Shown here: positions 1 to 9,573 of the stretch, piece by piece
Layout of the letters: every line of letters begins with the position of its first letter
How positions within the stretch are numbered: the first letter of the stretch is position 1
Assembly (NCBI GenBank): GCA_902626065.1
Contig: CACODT010000001.1
Span: forward strand, 1 to 64,000
Length of the DNA: 64,000 bases
DNA from: an uncultured Candidatus Actinomarina sp.
GTDB taxonomy: Bacteria; Actinomycetota; Acidimicrobiia; Actinomarinales; Actinomarinaceae
Reading direction: 5' to 3'
Notes under the pieces: model-generated
Seen by the model: only the letters and a program-made list of their open reading frames with translations
Told to the model about the DNA's origin: nothing
Databases searched by the model: none
Program-made: the position numbers and the translations under genes

Positions 1-261
1 ATTAATTCGATCAATAATGGTGTTGTTGATTACATCTATATAATTTCACAAATAGATTCGAAATTTGTCATAGTTGCCATGAAAAACGAGAAAGTTATTA
101 AAGATATGAATGTATCTGAACTTGTTATTGAAACTTCTAAAAATTTTGGTGGGGGAGCTTCAAAAGATGAGGTTTTATCAGTAGGTGGGGGTCCCAAAGA
201 TTATTCAATAGATGATACTCTTAAATATATAAAAGAATCTATCCTTAACAATCTCAAGTGA
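1..261 (+). CDS. alaS: Alanyl-tRNA synthetase, C-terminal fragment (5' truncated by window)
   Basis: Open frame continues from base 1 (INSINNGVVDYIYIISQIDSKFVIVAMKNEKV...); GGGA/GGGP glycine-rich DHHA1-like tail; followed by ruvX and mltG as in actinobacteria. Confidence 0.7.
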   Translation: MNSINNGVVDYIYIISQIDSKFVIVAMKNEKVIKDMNVSELVIETSKNFGGGASKDEVLSVGGGPKDYSIDDTLKYIKESILNNLK

Positions 262-632
262 AAAATATAATTGCTATTGATTACGGTGAACGTTACATTG
301 GTCTCGCATTAAAAAAGAATTCAATAACTTCTCCTTATGCTTATAAAGTATTAGATAGCAAATTTATAGATGTTGTAGATGAAATTAAACAAACGCTATT
401 AGAACACAAAATAGATGAAATTGTAATTGGTTATCCAATAGGATTAAATGCTCATAAAACACGCATGAGTAATGTTGTAGATGAATTTATTGAGAATGAT
501 TTAAAATCTATATCAAATATTCCAATACATAAAATTGATGAAAGAATGACTTCAAAATTAACAAATGATAATTCAGTAAGAAATGATGACTTAGCGGCAT
601 TAGAAATACTAAATTCATATCTAAAAATATGA
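258..632 (+). CDS. ruvX: Putative Holliday junction resolvase, YqgF/RuvX family
   Basis: IAIDYGERYIGLAL, IDERMTS and DDLAALEIL motifs; overlaps alaS stop. Confidence 0.85.
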   Translation: MKNIIAIDYGERYIGLALKKNSITSPYAYKVLDSKFIDVVDEIKQTLLEHKIDEIVIGYPIGLNAHKTRMSNVVDEFIENDLKSISNIPIHKIDERMTSKLTNDNSVRNDDLAALEILNSYLKI

Positions 633-1702
633 TTAATTATTACTTTAAAAATCGGCTTGTTATTTCTGTTGTATTTACAATATTTGCAGTATTTATTGCA
701 ATAAATTTTGCCTCTAATATAGCCTCATCAATTGACCAAACAGCGAATATCGTTTCAAATAATAACGATACAGAAGAATCAATTATTTTAATAGATATTC
801 CTCAAGGTTCCTCGGCGGCACAGATTTCTTCAATACTTGCTCAAGAAGGAATTATATCGTCTTCACTAGCTTTTGAAATTTATCTACGGAATGAGAATCT
901 TGGCGATAAATTACGAGCTGGAGAATATGAAATTTCAAACAAATTAGAGTTCGAAGAGATAAGTAATATTTTATTAAAAGGCCCCCCATTAAAAACTTAC
1001 ACAATTACTATTCCGGAAGGACTTTGGATAAATGAAACAATTGAATCTATCTCTTCTCAAACTGGTTACGACGTAGATTTACTTACGAATTCACTGTTAT
1101 CTGGAAATGTCGTAAGTAAATATGTTTATTTAGGTGATGTATCAAAGTTGCAAAATTGGGAAGGTCTTCTATATCCAAACACCTATCAAATAGCTTTAGA
1201 TGCATCTGGTGAAGAAATCTTACAAATTTTAATAAATGAACTCGAAACTGTAATTGATAGATTATTAGTCACCTACTCAATACCAAATTGGATAAATTCT
1301 ACTAATGAACTTTTTGCAGTAGCTAGTCTTGTTGAGGCCGAATCGAAACTACAAGAAGACAGACCACTTGTTTCATCTGTTATAAAAAACCGATTGTATG
1401 ATGATATGTTACTTCAAATTGATGCGATGATACTGTATGCTCTTCAAGAGCGAAAGTCTCAAGTATTACTGATCGATTTACAAGTAGAATCACCGTATAA
1501 CTCATATAAATATACAGGTTTACCGCCTACACCTATTTCTGGATTTGGTGAGCGATCATTAATTGCTGTATTTGAAACACCAGAGACAGATTTTATATAC
1601 TACTTACTGACGGATAAAAATGGAAAAATGTCATTTACAAATGACTACACAGACTTTATTAACATGAAAAATAAAGCAAAAGAGGAAGGTGTAATTCCCT
1701 AA
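629..1702 (+). CDS. mltG: Endolytic transglycosylase MltG (YceG-like)
   Basis: N-terminal TM, PQGSSAAQISSIL, VASLVEAES catalytic region, SPYNSYKYTGLPPTPI. Confidence 0.85.
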   Translation: MINYYFKNRLVISVVFTIFAVFIAINFASNIASSIDQTANIVSNNNDTEESIILIDIPQGSSAAQISSILAQEGIISSSLAFEIYLRNENLGDKLRAGEYEISNKLEFEEISNILLKGPPLKTYTITIPEGLWINETIESISSQTGYDVDLLTNSLLSGNVVSKYVYLGDVSKLQNWEGLLYPNTYQIALDASGEEILQILINELETVIDRLLVTYSIPNWINSTNELFAVASLVEAESKLQEDRPLVSSVIKNRLYDDMLLQIDAMILYALQERKSQVLLIDLQVESPYNSYKYTGLPPTPISGFGERSLIAVFETPETDFIYYLLTDKNGKMSFTNDYTDFINMKNKAKEEGVIP

Positions 1703-2259
1703 TGGTATCTACAAACGATATGAGACCAGGACAGTCTATATTAGTTGATGGAACTATATATCAGATAATGGATTATGCACATGTTAAACCCGGAAAAGGA
1801 AAGGCTTTTGTTAAAACAAAGCTTAAAAATCTCATTGATGGTGGAATTATAGAAAAAACATTTAGAGCTGATGAAAATGTTGATCAAGCATTTATAGAGA
1901 AACAAGATTTTCAGTATTTATATAATGAATCAGGAAATTTCATATTTATGAACACTGAAAATTATGAACAAATATCATTAGATGCAAGACTCATTGCTGA
2001 AATCGAACTTTTATTAATACCAAATAGCGAGGTAACTATACAAATGTATGAGAATAAGCCATTAAATGTACTCTTACCTTCAAGTGTCGAGTTAAAAGTG
2101 ACAAAAGCAGAACCAGCAGTAAAAGGCGATACTGTAACATCATCAACCAAAACAGTTACTTGTGAAACTGGTTTAGAGGTTGTTGTACCTATGTTCATTG
2201 AAGAAGGTGAGGTAATTAAAATTGACACAAAAGATAATTCCTACATGACAAGGGTTTAA
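1702..2259 (+). CDS. efp: Elongation factor P
   Basis: HVKPGKGKAFVKTKLKNL and C-terminal OB fold motifs. Confidence 0.95.
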   Translation: MVSTNDMRPGQSILVDGTIYQIMDYAHVKPGKGKAFVKTKLKNLIDGGIIEKTFRADENVDQAFIEKQDFQYLYNESGNFIFMNTENYEQISLDARLIAEIELLLIPNSEVTIQMYENKPLNVLLPSSVELKVTKAEPAVKGDTVTSSTKTVTCETGLEVVVPMFIEEGEVIKIDTKDNSYMTRV

Positions 2260-2633
2260 TGAAAGATTTTAGACAAGTAACATTTGAAACATTATTTGAA
2301 GAAGGTCTCACGAGTTTAAAAGAAAAAGATTTCAATATATCTTCATTAAGTGAAAATCAAAATCTAAGAGCTAACCAATTGTTTAATAATACAAAACTTA
2401 ACAGTGAGAGAATTGAAAATTCAATCCGCACTTATTCTGATAATTGGAGTTACGAAAGAATAGGTAAAGTAGAATTAATCATTTTAACATTAGGCATTTC
2501 AGAATTAATTATGGATCTATCTCCAACAAAAGTTATTATCTCAGAATGGGTAAAGCTTGCAGATAAACACTCCTCTTCACAGTCAGCAAAATTTGTTAAT
2601 GGAATTCTTGATAAATTATCACAGGAGATTTAA
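2259..2633 (+). CDS. nusB: Transcription antitermination factor NusB
   Basis: IGKVELIILTLGISELI..TKVIISEWVKLADKH..AKFVNGILDKL. Confidence 0.9.
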   Translation: MKDFRQVTFETLFEEGLTSLKEKDFNISSLSENQNLRANQLFNNTKLNSERIENSIRTYSDNWSYERIGKVELIILTLGISELIMDLSPTKVIISEWVKLADKHSSSQSAKFVNGILDKLSQEI

Positions 2634-2917
2634 TGAGTGACTCATTTATATTAGAGATTAAAAATAAAAGAAAAGAATTTATTAACTCATTTGAAAAAAA
2701 TATTGAGAACATAGATAATGAACTTATAAGAGCAAGAAACGATAATCAATTAAATTCAATAAGAATACATAAATATCTTACAGAAACTGGTGTACTTGGA
2801 AAAGTTAAGACTGCTCGTTTTTTAGATGAAATAGGACTTAATGAAAAGTCAAAATTTTCTGACCTTAACGATGATTATATTGAATCAATCACTATCTATG
2901 TGAAAAACTCATGGTAA
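2633..2917 (+). CDS. mihF: Integration host factor, actinobacterial type (mIHF)
   Basis: C-terminal RIHKYLTETGVLGKVKTARFLDEIGL.. and position immediately before gmk. Confidence 0.8.
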   Translation: MSDSFILEIKNKRKEFINSFEKNIENIDNELIRARNDNQLNSIRIHKYLTETGVLGKVKTARFLDEIGLNEKSKFSDLNDDYIESITIYVKNSW

Positions 2918-3441
2918 TAATTTTTAGTGGTCCTTCAGGTGTTGGTAAATCAACAATTATTAACAATTTATCAAATGATTTTAATTTTTATTTTTCTACT
3001 TCACATACAACTAGACCAAGAAGGGATTCAGAAATAGAAGGTAAGGATTACTATTTTATATCTGAAGACAAATTTAATTTAATGATAGATAATGATGAAT
3101 TTTTAGAATATGAAAGATACGGCACCTATTATTACGGAACTTCAAAGAAAGAGCTAGAAAGAGATGATGTTATTATTCTTGATCTCGAAGTAAACGGGGC
3201 TACAAAATTATTAAAATCAAATGATTCATATACAGGAATTTTTATAGATATTGATGACAATGTTTTGATTGAAAGATTAAATGAGCGAGGTCATGATGAC
3301 AAGTTTATACAGGAAAGAATGAATTTAGCTAAAGAACAACGTCAATCTATGGATAACTTTGACTATATAATTAAAAATATAGATTTAAAGGCTACTATTA
3401 AAGAAATATTAGATATATTATATGACCTGGAGAAAAAATGA
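2911..3441 (+). CDS. gmk: Guanylate kinase
   Basis: FSGPSGVGKSTI, TSHTTRPRRDSEIEGKDYYF. Confidence 0.95.
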   Translation: MVIIFSGPSGVGKSTIINNLSNDFNFYFSTSHTTRPRRDSEIEGKDYYFISEDKFNLMIDNDEFLEYERYGTYYYGTSKKELERDDVIILDLEVNGATKLLKSNDSYTGIFIDIDDNVLIERLNERGHDDKFIQERMNLAKEQRQSMDNFDYIIKNIDLKATIKEILDILYDLEKK

Positions 3442-3665
3442 TTAAACCACCTATTGAAGAACTTTTAGAAAACTCACCTGGTAGATTTGCTCTTGTTATA
3501 ACATCAGCAAGAAGAGCAAAAGATATTAACTCATACTTTAACCAATTAGGCGAAGGTATTGGAGCATATACACCACCTCAGGTACAAAGTCTTAGTAGAA
3601 AACCACTTACCGTTGCATTTGAGGAAATTGCATCTGGAAAAGTAGAGGTTAGCGAAAAAGAATAA
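3438..3665 (+). CDS. rpoZ: RNA polymerase omega subunit
   Basis: FALVITSARRAKDINSYFNQLGEG...PLTVAFEEIASGKV, actinobacterial type. Confidence 0.9.
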   Translation: MIKPPIEELLENSPGRFALVITSARRAKDINSYFNQLGEGIGAYTPPQVQSLSRKPLTVAFEEIASGKVEVSEKE

Positions 3666-3669
3666 CTCC

Positions 3670-4782
3670 ATGAGCAAAAAAATACTACTTGGTATCACTG
3701 GTAGTATTGCTGCTTCAAAGTCAGAAAAGTTACATAAGTTACTTACAGAAAAATACGAAACTGTTGTCTTTTCAACCGATGAAGGGTTGAAGTATATTTC
3801 TAAAGAATTTCAAACCAAAAATGAAATCTTCCACAGTTGGGATCAATTAGATGGGTCACCTCATATAGAATATGCAAGATGGGCTGATAGTATCGTAATC
3901 TATCCTGCAACAGCAAATTTTATTAGTAAATATGCAAATGGTTTAGCTGATAATTTATTACTTTCTACATTATTGATGTTTGATAAAGAAATTTATGTTG
4001 CTCCAGCAATGCATGAAGAAATGTTCATGGACGATAAAATTCAGTCAAACATTATTGATTTAAACGACAATGTAATATTCTGTGGTCCCCGATATGGAAA
4101 CCTTGATATTGGAGATAAAGGTTTGGGTAGGCTTATCGAACCAATAGAAATGTTTGATATTATATTTAATAAAAAAGAAAAGGTTATTGTAACATCAGGT
4201 CCAACTTCTGAATATCTTGATGATGTTAGAACAATAACAAACAAATCGTCTGGAAAGCAAGGCAGGGCAATTGCTATTGAATTGATGAGTCAAGGATATG
4301 ACGTTGTTTATATTCATTCGAAAGCAATATCTCCTGTTGCAGGTGCAAAAAATATATCATTTGATACTTCAAAAGAATTACAGGAATCAATGAATACTGA
4401 ATCAAATAATGCAAAACATTTATACATGGTTGCTGCTGTATCTGATTTTATTCCAGAAAAAATAGAAGGAAAAATGAAAAGAAGCGAAGGCAATATGACA
4501 TTAAATCTGTCACCAAACGTTGATATAGTAAAAGAGTATAAAGAAAAATATAAAATGATAAATGTAATAAGTTTTTCAGCTCAAACTAATGATGACCTTA
4601 ATTTTGAAAAGATTAATGAAAAAAATTCAGATTTTTTAGTTATTAATAACATAAATGATATTTCATTTGGTTCAGACACCAACAAAGTAACCATCATTAA
4701 TAAAAAAGACAAAGTGTTTGAATCAGAAGAAAAAAATAAACATATCATTGCTCAAGATATCATCAAAAATACGTTGATTTAA
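3670..4782 (+). CDS. coaBC: Bifunctional phosphopantothenoylcysteine decarboxylase/phosphopantothenate-cysteine ligase
   Basis: GITGSIAASKS, HIEYARWADSIVIYPATAN, VTSGPTSEYLDDVRTITNKSSGKQG. Confidence 0.92.
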   Translation: MSKKILLGITGSIAASKSEKLHKLLTEKYETVVFSTDEGLKYISKEFQTKNEIFHSWDQLDGSPHIEYARWADSIVIYPATANFISKYANGLADNLLLSTLLMFDKEIYVAPAMHEEMFMDDKIQSNIIDLNDNVIFCGPRYGNLDIGDKGLGRLIEPIEMFDIIFNKKEKVIVTSGPTSEYLDDVRTITNKSSGKQGRAIAIELMSQGYDVVYIHSKAISPVAGAKNISFDTSKELQESMNTESNNAKHLYMVAAVSDFIPEKIEGKMKRSEGNMTLNLSPNVDIVKEYKEKYKMINVISFSAQTNDDLNFEKINEKNSDFLVINNINDISFGSDTNKVTIINKKDKVFESEEKNKHIIAQDIIKNTLI

Positions 4783-4783
4783 A

Positions 4784-6139
4784 TTGTTTGCTGATGTAGA
4801 AATAATTTCAAATAACACATATAAGTTTCAACTTTTTACTTATTCAATACCTAAAAATCTATCTAATAAAATTGATATAGGCTCATTAGTTTCTGTGAAT
4901 TTTAGAAATAGAAAAAAAACTGCTGTTGTTGTGAATATACATAATAAAAATTTAAAAATTAAAACTTTAAAACCTGTTGAAAGAATTATTAGTAAGTTAG
5001 ATCAAGATCAGTTACTTTTTTTTAAACACGTTGCAGTTTCTTATTACTTAAATATTGGTTTTTTAATATTCAATTTATATAAGGATGTTAATTTTAAATT
5101 AGATAGAAAGATTAAAAATAATTCGTTAAGTATTCACAACAATACAGAGATCGACAATGTGATATCCACAAATTCTAAAAATGTAATCTTTACTCCCTCC
5201 TTAAAATCAACTAAAAATTTACAATCATATCTCACAAAAAAAGGGATAAAAATAAATTTTTATCAAAAAACTGGTGGCAAAGATGAAATTCAAAACGCAT
5301 TAAGTACAGTTAATAAATTTGACAATTGCATACTTCTTGCAAACAATTTTTTAAAAATAAAGCCACATCCAACGACTAATTATCATTTTTTTGATACCAA
5401 TAATTATTCTTACAACTTACCAAAATTTAATTCTTTAAATATCATTGAATTGTCAGTCCTTAAAAATAAATACTTTGGAGGTAATTATCATTATTACAAT
5501 GAATATCCATCTCTTAATTTCTTTAATAAGATTGAACATTATAAAACTCCTGAACTAAGTAATGTACAAATTTATCATGGCAACTCTTTACAAGATTGTA
5601 TTGAATTATTTAAAACAAAGCATACTGATAAAAATTTAAAATTATTTTTTCAAGACGAAATTTTAAATGAATCACTTAATGAATATAAAACTGTAAAAAG
5701 TGAAAATGATTCATACGATTTAAATATATTAGTAAACCCAACAATATCTTTTAAAGGTAAATTAAATTCTGAACGTTTAATTTATCTGTTACGACAAATA
5801 GAAAGATCAAAGCAAAATAATAGTCTTACTATCATACTTACAACAAAAGATATAAATTTGAAAGAGTCCTTAAAGAATTCAAACATAACAAAATGGAGCA
5901 AAGAAGAGCTAGTTTCTAGGAATAAATGGGGACCAAATCTTAATCATAAGGTTTTTAGATTTTCTACCGATTCAATAATTCAATATGAAAATGAATATAT
6001 TTTAGGACCTAAAAAGGTTGATAATCTATATGAATACGAAATCAATATAAATTTATCAAAAGATACTAATTACAATGAAATTACAAATATGTATTCAAAA
6101 CTATTACAGTATGAACCAAGAAAAGTGACTTCTATATAA
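4784..6139 (+). CDS. priA: Divergent PriA-like primosomal protein N' lacking helicase motifs
   Basis: N-terminal PriA 3' DNA-binding-like segment (F..IPKNLSNKIDIGSLVSVNFRNRKKTAVVVNI); position between coaBC and def/fmt; TTG start. Confidence 0.6.
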   Translation: MFADVEIISNNTYKFQLFTYSIPKNLSNKIDIGSLVSVNFRNRKKTAVVVNIHNKNLKIKTLKPVERIISKLDQDQLLFFKHVAVSYYLNIGFLIFNLYKDVNFKLDRKIKNNSLSIHNNTEIDNVISTNSKNVIFTPSLKSTKNLQSYLTKKGIKINFYQKTGGKDEIQNALSTVNKFDNCILLANNFLKIKPHPTTNYHFFDTNNYSYNLPKFNSLNIIELSVLKNKYFGGNYHYYNEYPSLNFFNKIEHYKTPELSNVQIYHGNSLQDCIELFKTKHTDKNLKLFFQDEILNESLNEYKTVKSENDSYDLNILVNPTISFKGKLNSERLIYLLRQIERSKQNNSLTIILTTKDINLKESLKNSNITKWSKEELVSRNKWGPNLNHKVFRFSTDSIIQYENEYILGPKKVDNLYEYEININLSKDTNYNEITNMYSKLLQYEPRKVTSI

Positions 6140-6633
6140 TGAATGAAATTGTGACTTTTGGTCATCCATCCCTTAAATCTAAATCAGTAAATATAACTGA
6201 ATTTGATGAAGCATTAAAAAAATTATCAGAAAGAATGATAAAAATCATGTATGAAGCACCTGGGGTGGGCTTAGCAGCTCCACAAATAGGTATAAATAAA
6301 AATATTTTTGTATTTGATGCTGGTGAAGGTCCAAAAGTAGCGATAAATCCAAAGAAAATTCAAGTTGAGGGGTCTGCAGTATTTTTAGAGGGGTGTCTTT
6401 CATTACCTGGTTATTATTGGGAAATTGAAAGACCGGAATATTCAAAAATCTTCTGCAAAAATATAAATGGTGAAGATATTACATATGAAGGGGAGGAGCT
6501 TATGGGTAGGGTTCTTCAACATGAATATGACCATTTAAAGGGCAAGCTTTTACTAGCATCTCTATCTAGAAAAGAGAGAAAAGAAGCAATTAAAAAAATT
6601 GCTCTGAATGGGTTTCCAGGAAATGACTTATAA
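6139..6633 (+). CDS. def: Peptide deformylase
   Basis: GVGLAAPQIG, EGCLSLPG, QHEYDHLKGKLL. Confidence 0.95.
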   Translation: MNEIVTFGHPSLKSKSVNITEFDEALKKLSERMIKIMYEAPGVGLAAPQIGINKNIFVFDAGEGPKVAINPKKIQVEGSAVFLEGCLSLPGYYWEIERPEYSKIFCKNINGEDITYEGEELMGRVLQHEYDHLKGKLLLASLSRKERKEAIKKIALNGFPGNDL

Positions 6634-7435
6634 ATATTTTTTTGGTAGTGACATTAGAAGTATCCCATACTTAAGGAACTTATTAGAAAATTACGATACG
6701 ATAAAAGTCGTCACAACAGAGCCACGGAATACTGGCCGTGGTAGGAAGATTTTAAATAATCCGGTGGAGGATTATTGCAATAGTAATAATATTGAATGTA
6801 CCTACTTTTCAAATTCAAAATATTATGAGGATATGGATTTTGGTATCTGCGTAAGTTTTGGATCTATTTTTTCAAACGATTTTATAAATAGACATCCTTC
6901 AATATTCAATATTCATTTAAGCATATTGCCAAACCTGTTGGGTCCATCCCCAGTTGAAACAACAATATTAAATGGAGATACAGTATTTGGATATACGATT
7001 TTTAAAATCATTAATGAGGTTGATAAAGGCCCAGTTCTTTTTAAAAATCAAATTGATATTGTTAACAATTATTCTTCAAATGTATATAAAGAATTAGCTG
7101 AAGATTTTAAAATAAATTTTGGTAACATCGACTTTAATTCATCATTGAAGGATCAAGTCGGTGAAGTAACAAGAAGTTATAAATTCACCAAAAATGATTA
7201 TTTAATAACTAAACAAGATTCACTACTAAAGGCAAAAAATAAAATAAAAGCTTTTGATGTTTTAGGTCCAGCTTTTATAAAGTACGAATCAAAAATAATT
7301 AAAATTCATAAATATACTGAAGGTAATTCAAATTTTACATATGAATTAAAAGATGGAATCTTAAATTTAGATGAAATAACGCCTGAAGGGAAAAAAAGAA
7401 TGAAAGCAAATGATTATATGCGTGGGCTTCAATGA
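6608..7435 (+). CDS. fmt: Methionyl-tRNA formyltransferase
   Basis: NIHLSILPNLLGPSPVETTILNGD; follows def. Confidence 0.88.
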   Translation: MGFQEMTYKYFFGSDIRSIPYLRNLLENYDTIKVVTTEPRNTGRGRKILNNPVEDYCNSNNIECTYFSNSKYYEDMDFGICVSFGSIFSNDFINRHPSIFNIHLSILPNLLGPSPVETTILNGDTVFGYTIFKIINEVDKGPVLFKNQIDIVNNYSSNVYKELAEDFKINFGNIDFNSSLKDQVGEVTRSYKFTKNDYLITKQDSLLKAKNKIKAFDVLGPAFIKYESKIIKIHKYTEGNSNFTYELKDGILNLDEITPEGKKRMKANDYMRGLQ

Positions 7436-8022
7436 AAATATCAGCTAGTATTCAGGCATCAAATATATATAATCTTCTTGATGAATTGGATAATTACAAA
7501 GATAGTTTTGATCAATTACATGTAGATATTACAGACGGCAATTTCACAGATAATATATCATTACCAGTGGCAATTATTGAGTACATCAAAACCAACACAG
7601 AATATGTTGTTGATACACATTTGATGTTAAATAACAACGAGTTATTTACTAGTAAAGCGTTTGAATTTGGTTCAGATATAGTAACTGTACATTGTGAAAC
7701 CACATCACCTGAATTATTTAGTTCACTAGTTAATAAATATAATAAGGTTGGAATAGGCATATTACCGAGTACGAATATAAGTATGTTATCTGATTACATT
7801 GACAAAGCACATAGTGTACTGCTGCTTACAGTAAATCCCGGGTTTTCAAATCAAAATAAATCTGTAAATTTATTAGATAGAATAACTGAATTTAAAAACA
7901 CCTATCCAAATTACTCTAATTTATTAATTGTTGATGGAGGCGTTAAAAATGAAGAATTACAAACCTTGAGGGATTTAAAAGTTGATATAGCTGTTCAGGG
8001 AGGAGCTATATTTGCTAAATAG
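7432..8022 (+). CDS. rpe: Ribulose-phosphate 3-epimerase
   Basis: QLHVDITDGNF, VDTHLML, LLTVNPGFSNQ, VDGGV. Confidence 0.9.
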   Translation: MKISASIQASNIYNLLDELDNYKDSFDQLHVDITDGNFTDNISLPVAIIEYIKTNTEYVVDTHLMLNNNELFTSKAFEFGSDIVTVHCETTSPELFSSLVNKYNKVGIGILPSTNISMLSDYIDKAHSVLLLTVNPGFSNQNKSVNLLDRITEFKNTYPNYSNLLIVDGGVKNEELQTLRDLKVDIAVQGGAIFAK

Positions 8023-8995
8023 TCTTCAATATCTCAATTTTTCTGAGCATATGATTGAAGCAATTAAATTTGCACTTAGATATGATCCATCTCCTAATCC
8101 AAGAGTCGGTGCTGTGCTGGTTGATAAAAATAATAAAATAAAAAAAATAACTGCTCATAAAGAAAAAGATCAAGATCATGCTGAATATAATCTATTTAAA
8201 AATTCAGATATTTCAAAAAATGATACTTTGTATGTTACATTAGAACCTTGTTTTCATGAAGATACTTCACCATCTTGCGCAAATGCTGTCTTGGCAACAC
8301 AAATACAAAATATTGTTGTTGGGGATATTGATCGTGATGAAAGAACTAATGGTAAAGGTATCGAACTTTTAAAGAACGAAAATTTAAATGTATCTATTGA
8401 AAATGGTGTAAATGATTTTTTAAATCCTGGCTACAAAATGAAAAATGATAAACCATATCTCATAGGTAAGGTAGCGACTTCAGCAGATCATATAATTTAC
8501 AATGAAAAAAAGAAGTATATTACCAATACAAATTCATTAGAAATTACCCATTATTTAAGAGCAACCGTTGATTCCGTCATAATTGGAAAAAATACATTAA
8601 AAATTGACAACCCAAAGTTGAGTGTTCGTCTAGATTATGAATATAAAAATCCTCAACCAATTGTTTTGTGGGGAAATGACACTAAAGAGCTAAAAAAATA
8701 TTCAAGTTTATATAATAATTTTATATTTTATGTTGAGAATGATGAAGATTCATTTAGTAGCTTTTTAGAGAGACATTCTATAAAAAGTGGATTAGTTGAA
8801 GGTGGTAATTCTATTTTGTCTTATTTTTTAAATGAAGATATGATTGATGAATTTTATTATTTCAAGTCTTCAGATAGCCTTGAAAGTGGATTAAAAATTG
8901 ATAATACAATTGAGGAATATATCAGTAATAACTTTAACTCTATTCAAAAATATCCCATTAATGATAATCTATTAACTACTTATACTAATAAGTAA
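8012..8995 (+). CDS. ribD: Bifunctional pyrimidine deaminase/reductase RibD
   Basis: PNPRVGAVLVD, DHAEYNLF, LEPCFHEDTSPSCANAV; TTG start; rib cluster. Confidence 0.88.
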   Translation: MLNSLQYLNFSEHMIEAIKFALRYDPSPNPRVGAVLVDKNNKIKKITAHKEKDQDHAEYNLFKNSDISKNDTLYVTLEPCFHEDTSPSCANAVLATQIQNIVVGDIDRDERTNGKGIELLKNENLNVSIENGVNDFLNPGYKMKNDKPYLIGKVATSADHIIYNEKKKYITNTNSLEITHYLRATVDSVIIGKNTLKIDNPKLSVRLDYEYKNPQPIVLWGNDTKELKKYSSLYNNFIFYVENDEDSFSSFLERHSIKSGLVEGGNSILSYFLNEDMIDEFYYFKSSDSLESGLKIDNTIEEYISNNFNSIQKYPINDNLLTTYTNK

Positions 8996-9573
8996 TGTTT
9001 ACAGGAATAATTAATTCGATTGGAAATATTGAATCAAGAAGTATTGATGAAATACAAATAAGTACAGATAATGATTTATATCATGGATTGGAATCAGGTA
9101 CTAGTATTTCCATAGATGGCACGTGCCTTACATTAAGAGATTACAAGGATGATTTCTTAAATTTCCAAGTATCTGAAGAAACATTCAATAGAACTGTGGC
9201 TAAAGAATATAAAAAGGATGTTAAAACAAATTTAGAACTTCCCGCTACTTTGAGTACTTTCTTAAGTGGACATATAGTACAAGGCCATGTTGATAATACA
9301 TCTGTTGTAACAAACATTGTTGAAAACGATAATAATCTTTGGACATATCATTTTAAAAACACGGATACAAGATATATAGTTGACAAAGGTTCTGTGACTA
9401 TAAACGGTATATCTTTGACTGTTGTTAATCCCAATAAAGACGAATTTAGTGTCGCAGTTATAAACGAGACATATCAAAGGACAAATTTAAAGTACCTTAA
9501 AACCGGATCGATAGTTAACATTGAATATGACATACTTGCTAAATATATGGAAAGAATGATAAATGATAAGTGA
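8995..9573 (+). CDS. ribE: Riboflavin synthase alpha subunit
   Basis: MFTGIINSIGNI, GHIVQGHVD, SVTINGISLTV. Confidence 0.93.
   Translation: MFTGIINSIGNIESRSIDEIQISTDNDLYHGLESGTSISIDGTCLTLRDYKDDFLNFQVSEETFNRTVAKEYKKDVKTNLELPATLSTFLSGHIVQGHVDNTSVVTNIVENDNNLWTYHFKNTDTRYIVDKGSVTINGISLTVVNPNKDEFSVAVINETYQRTNLKYLKTGSIVNIEYDILAKYMERMINDK

Noticed and set aside
1962-2228. Antisense ORFs such as 1962-2228, 4041-4244, 6245-6445, 62363-62623 and similar
   Set aside because: Fully contained opposite well-supported genes; compositional shadows
3670-4782. CoaBC decarboxylase motif reads PAMHEEM rather than PAMNxxM
   Set aside because: As I recall, His at this position is normal in actinobacterial CoaBC, so not treated as a novelty
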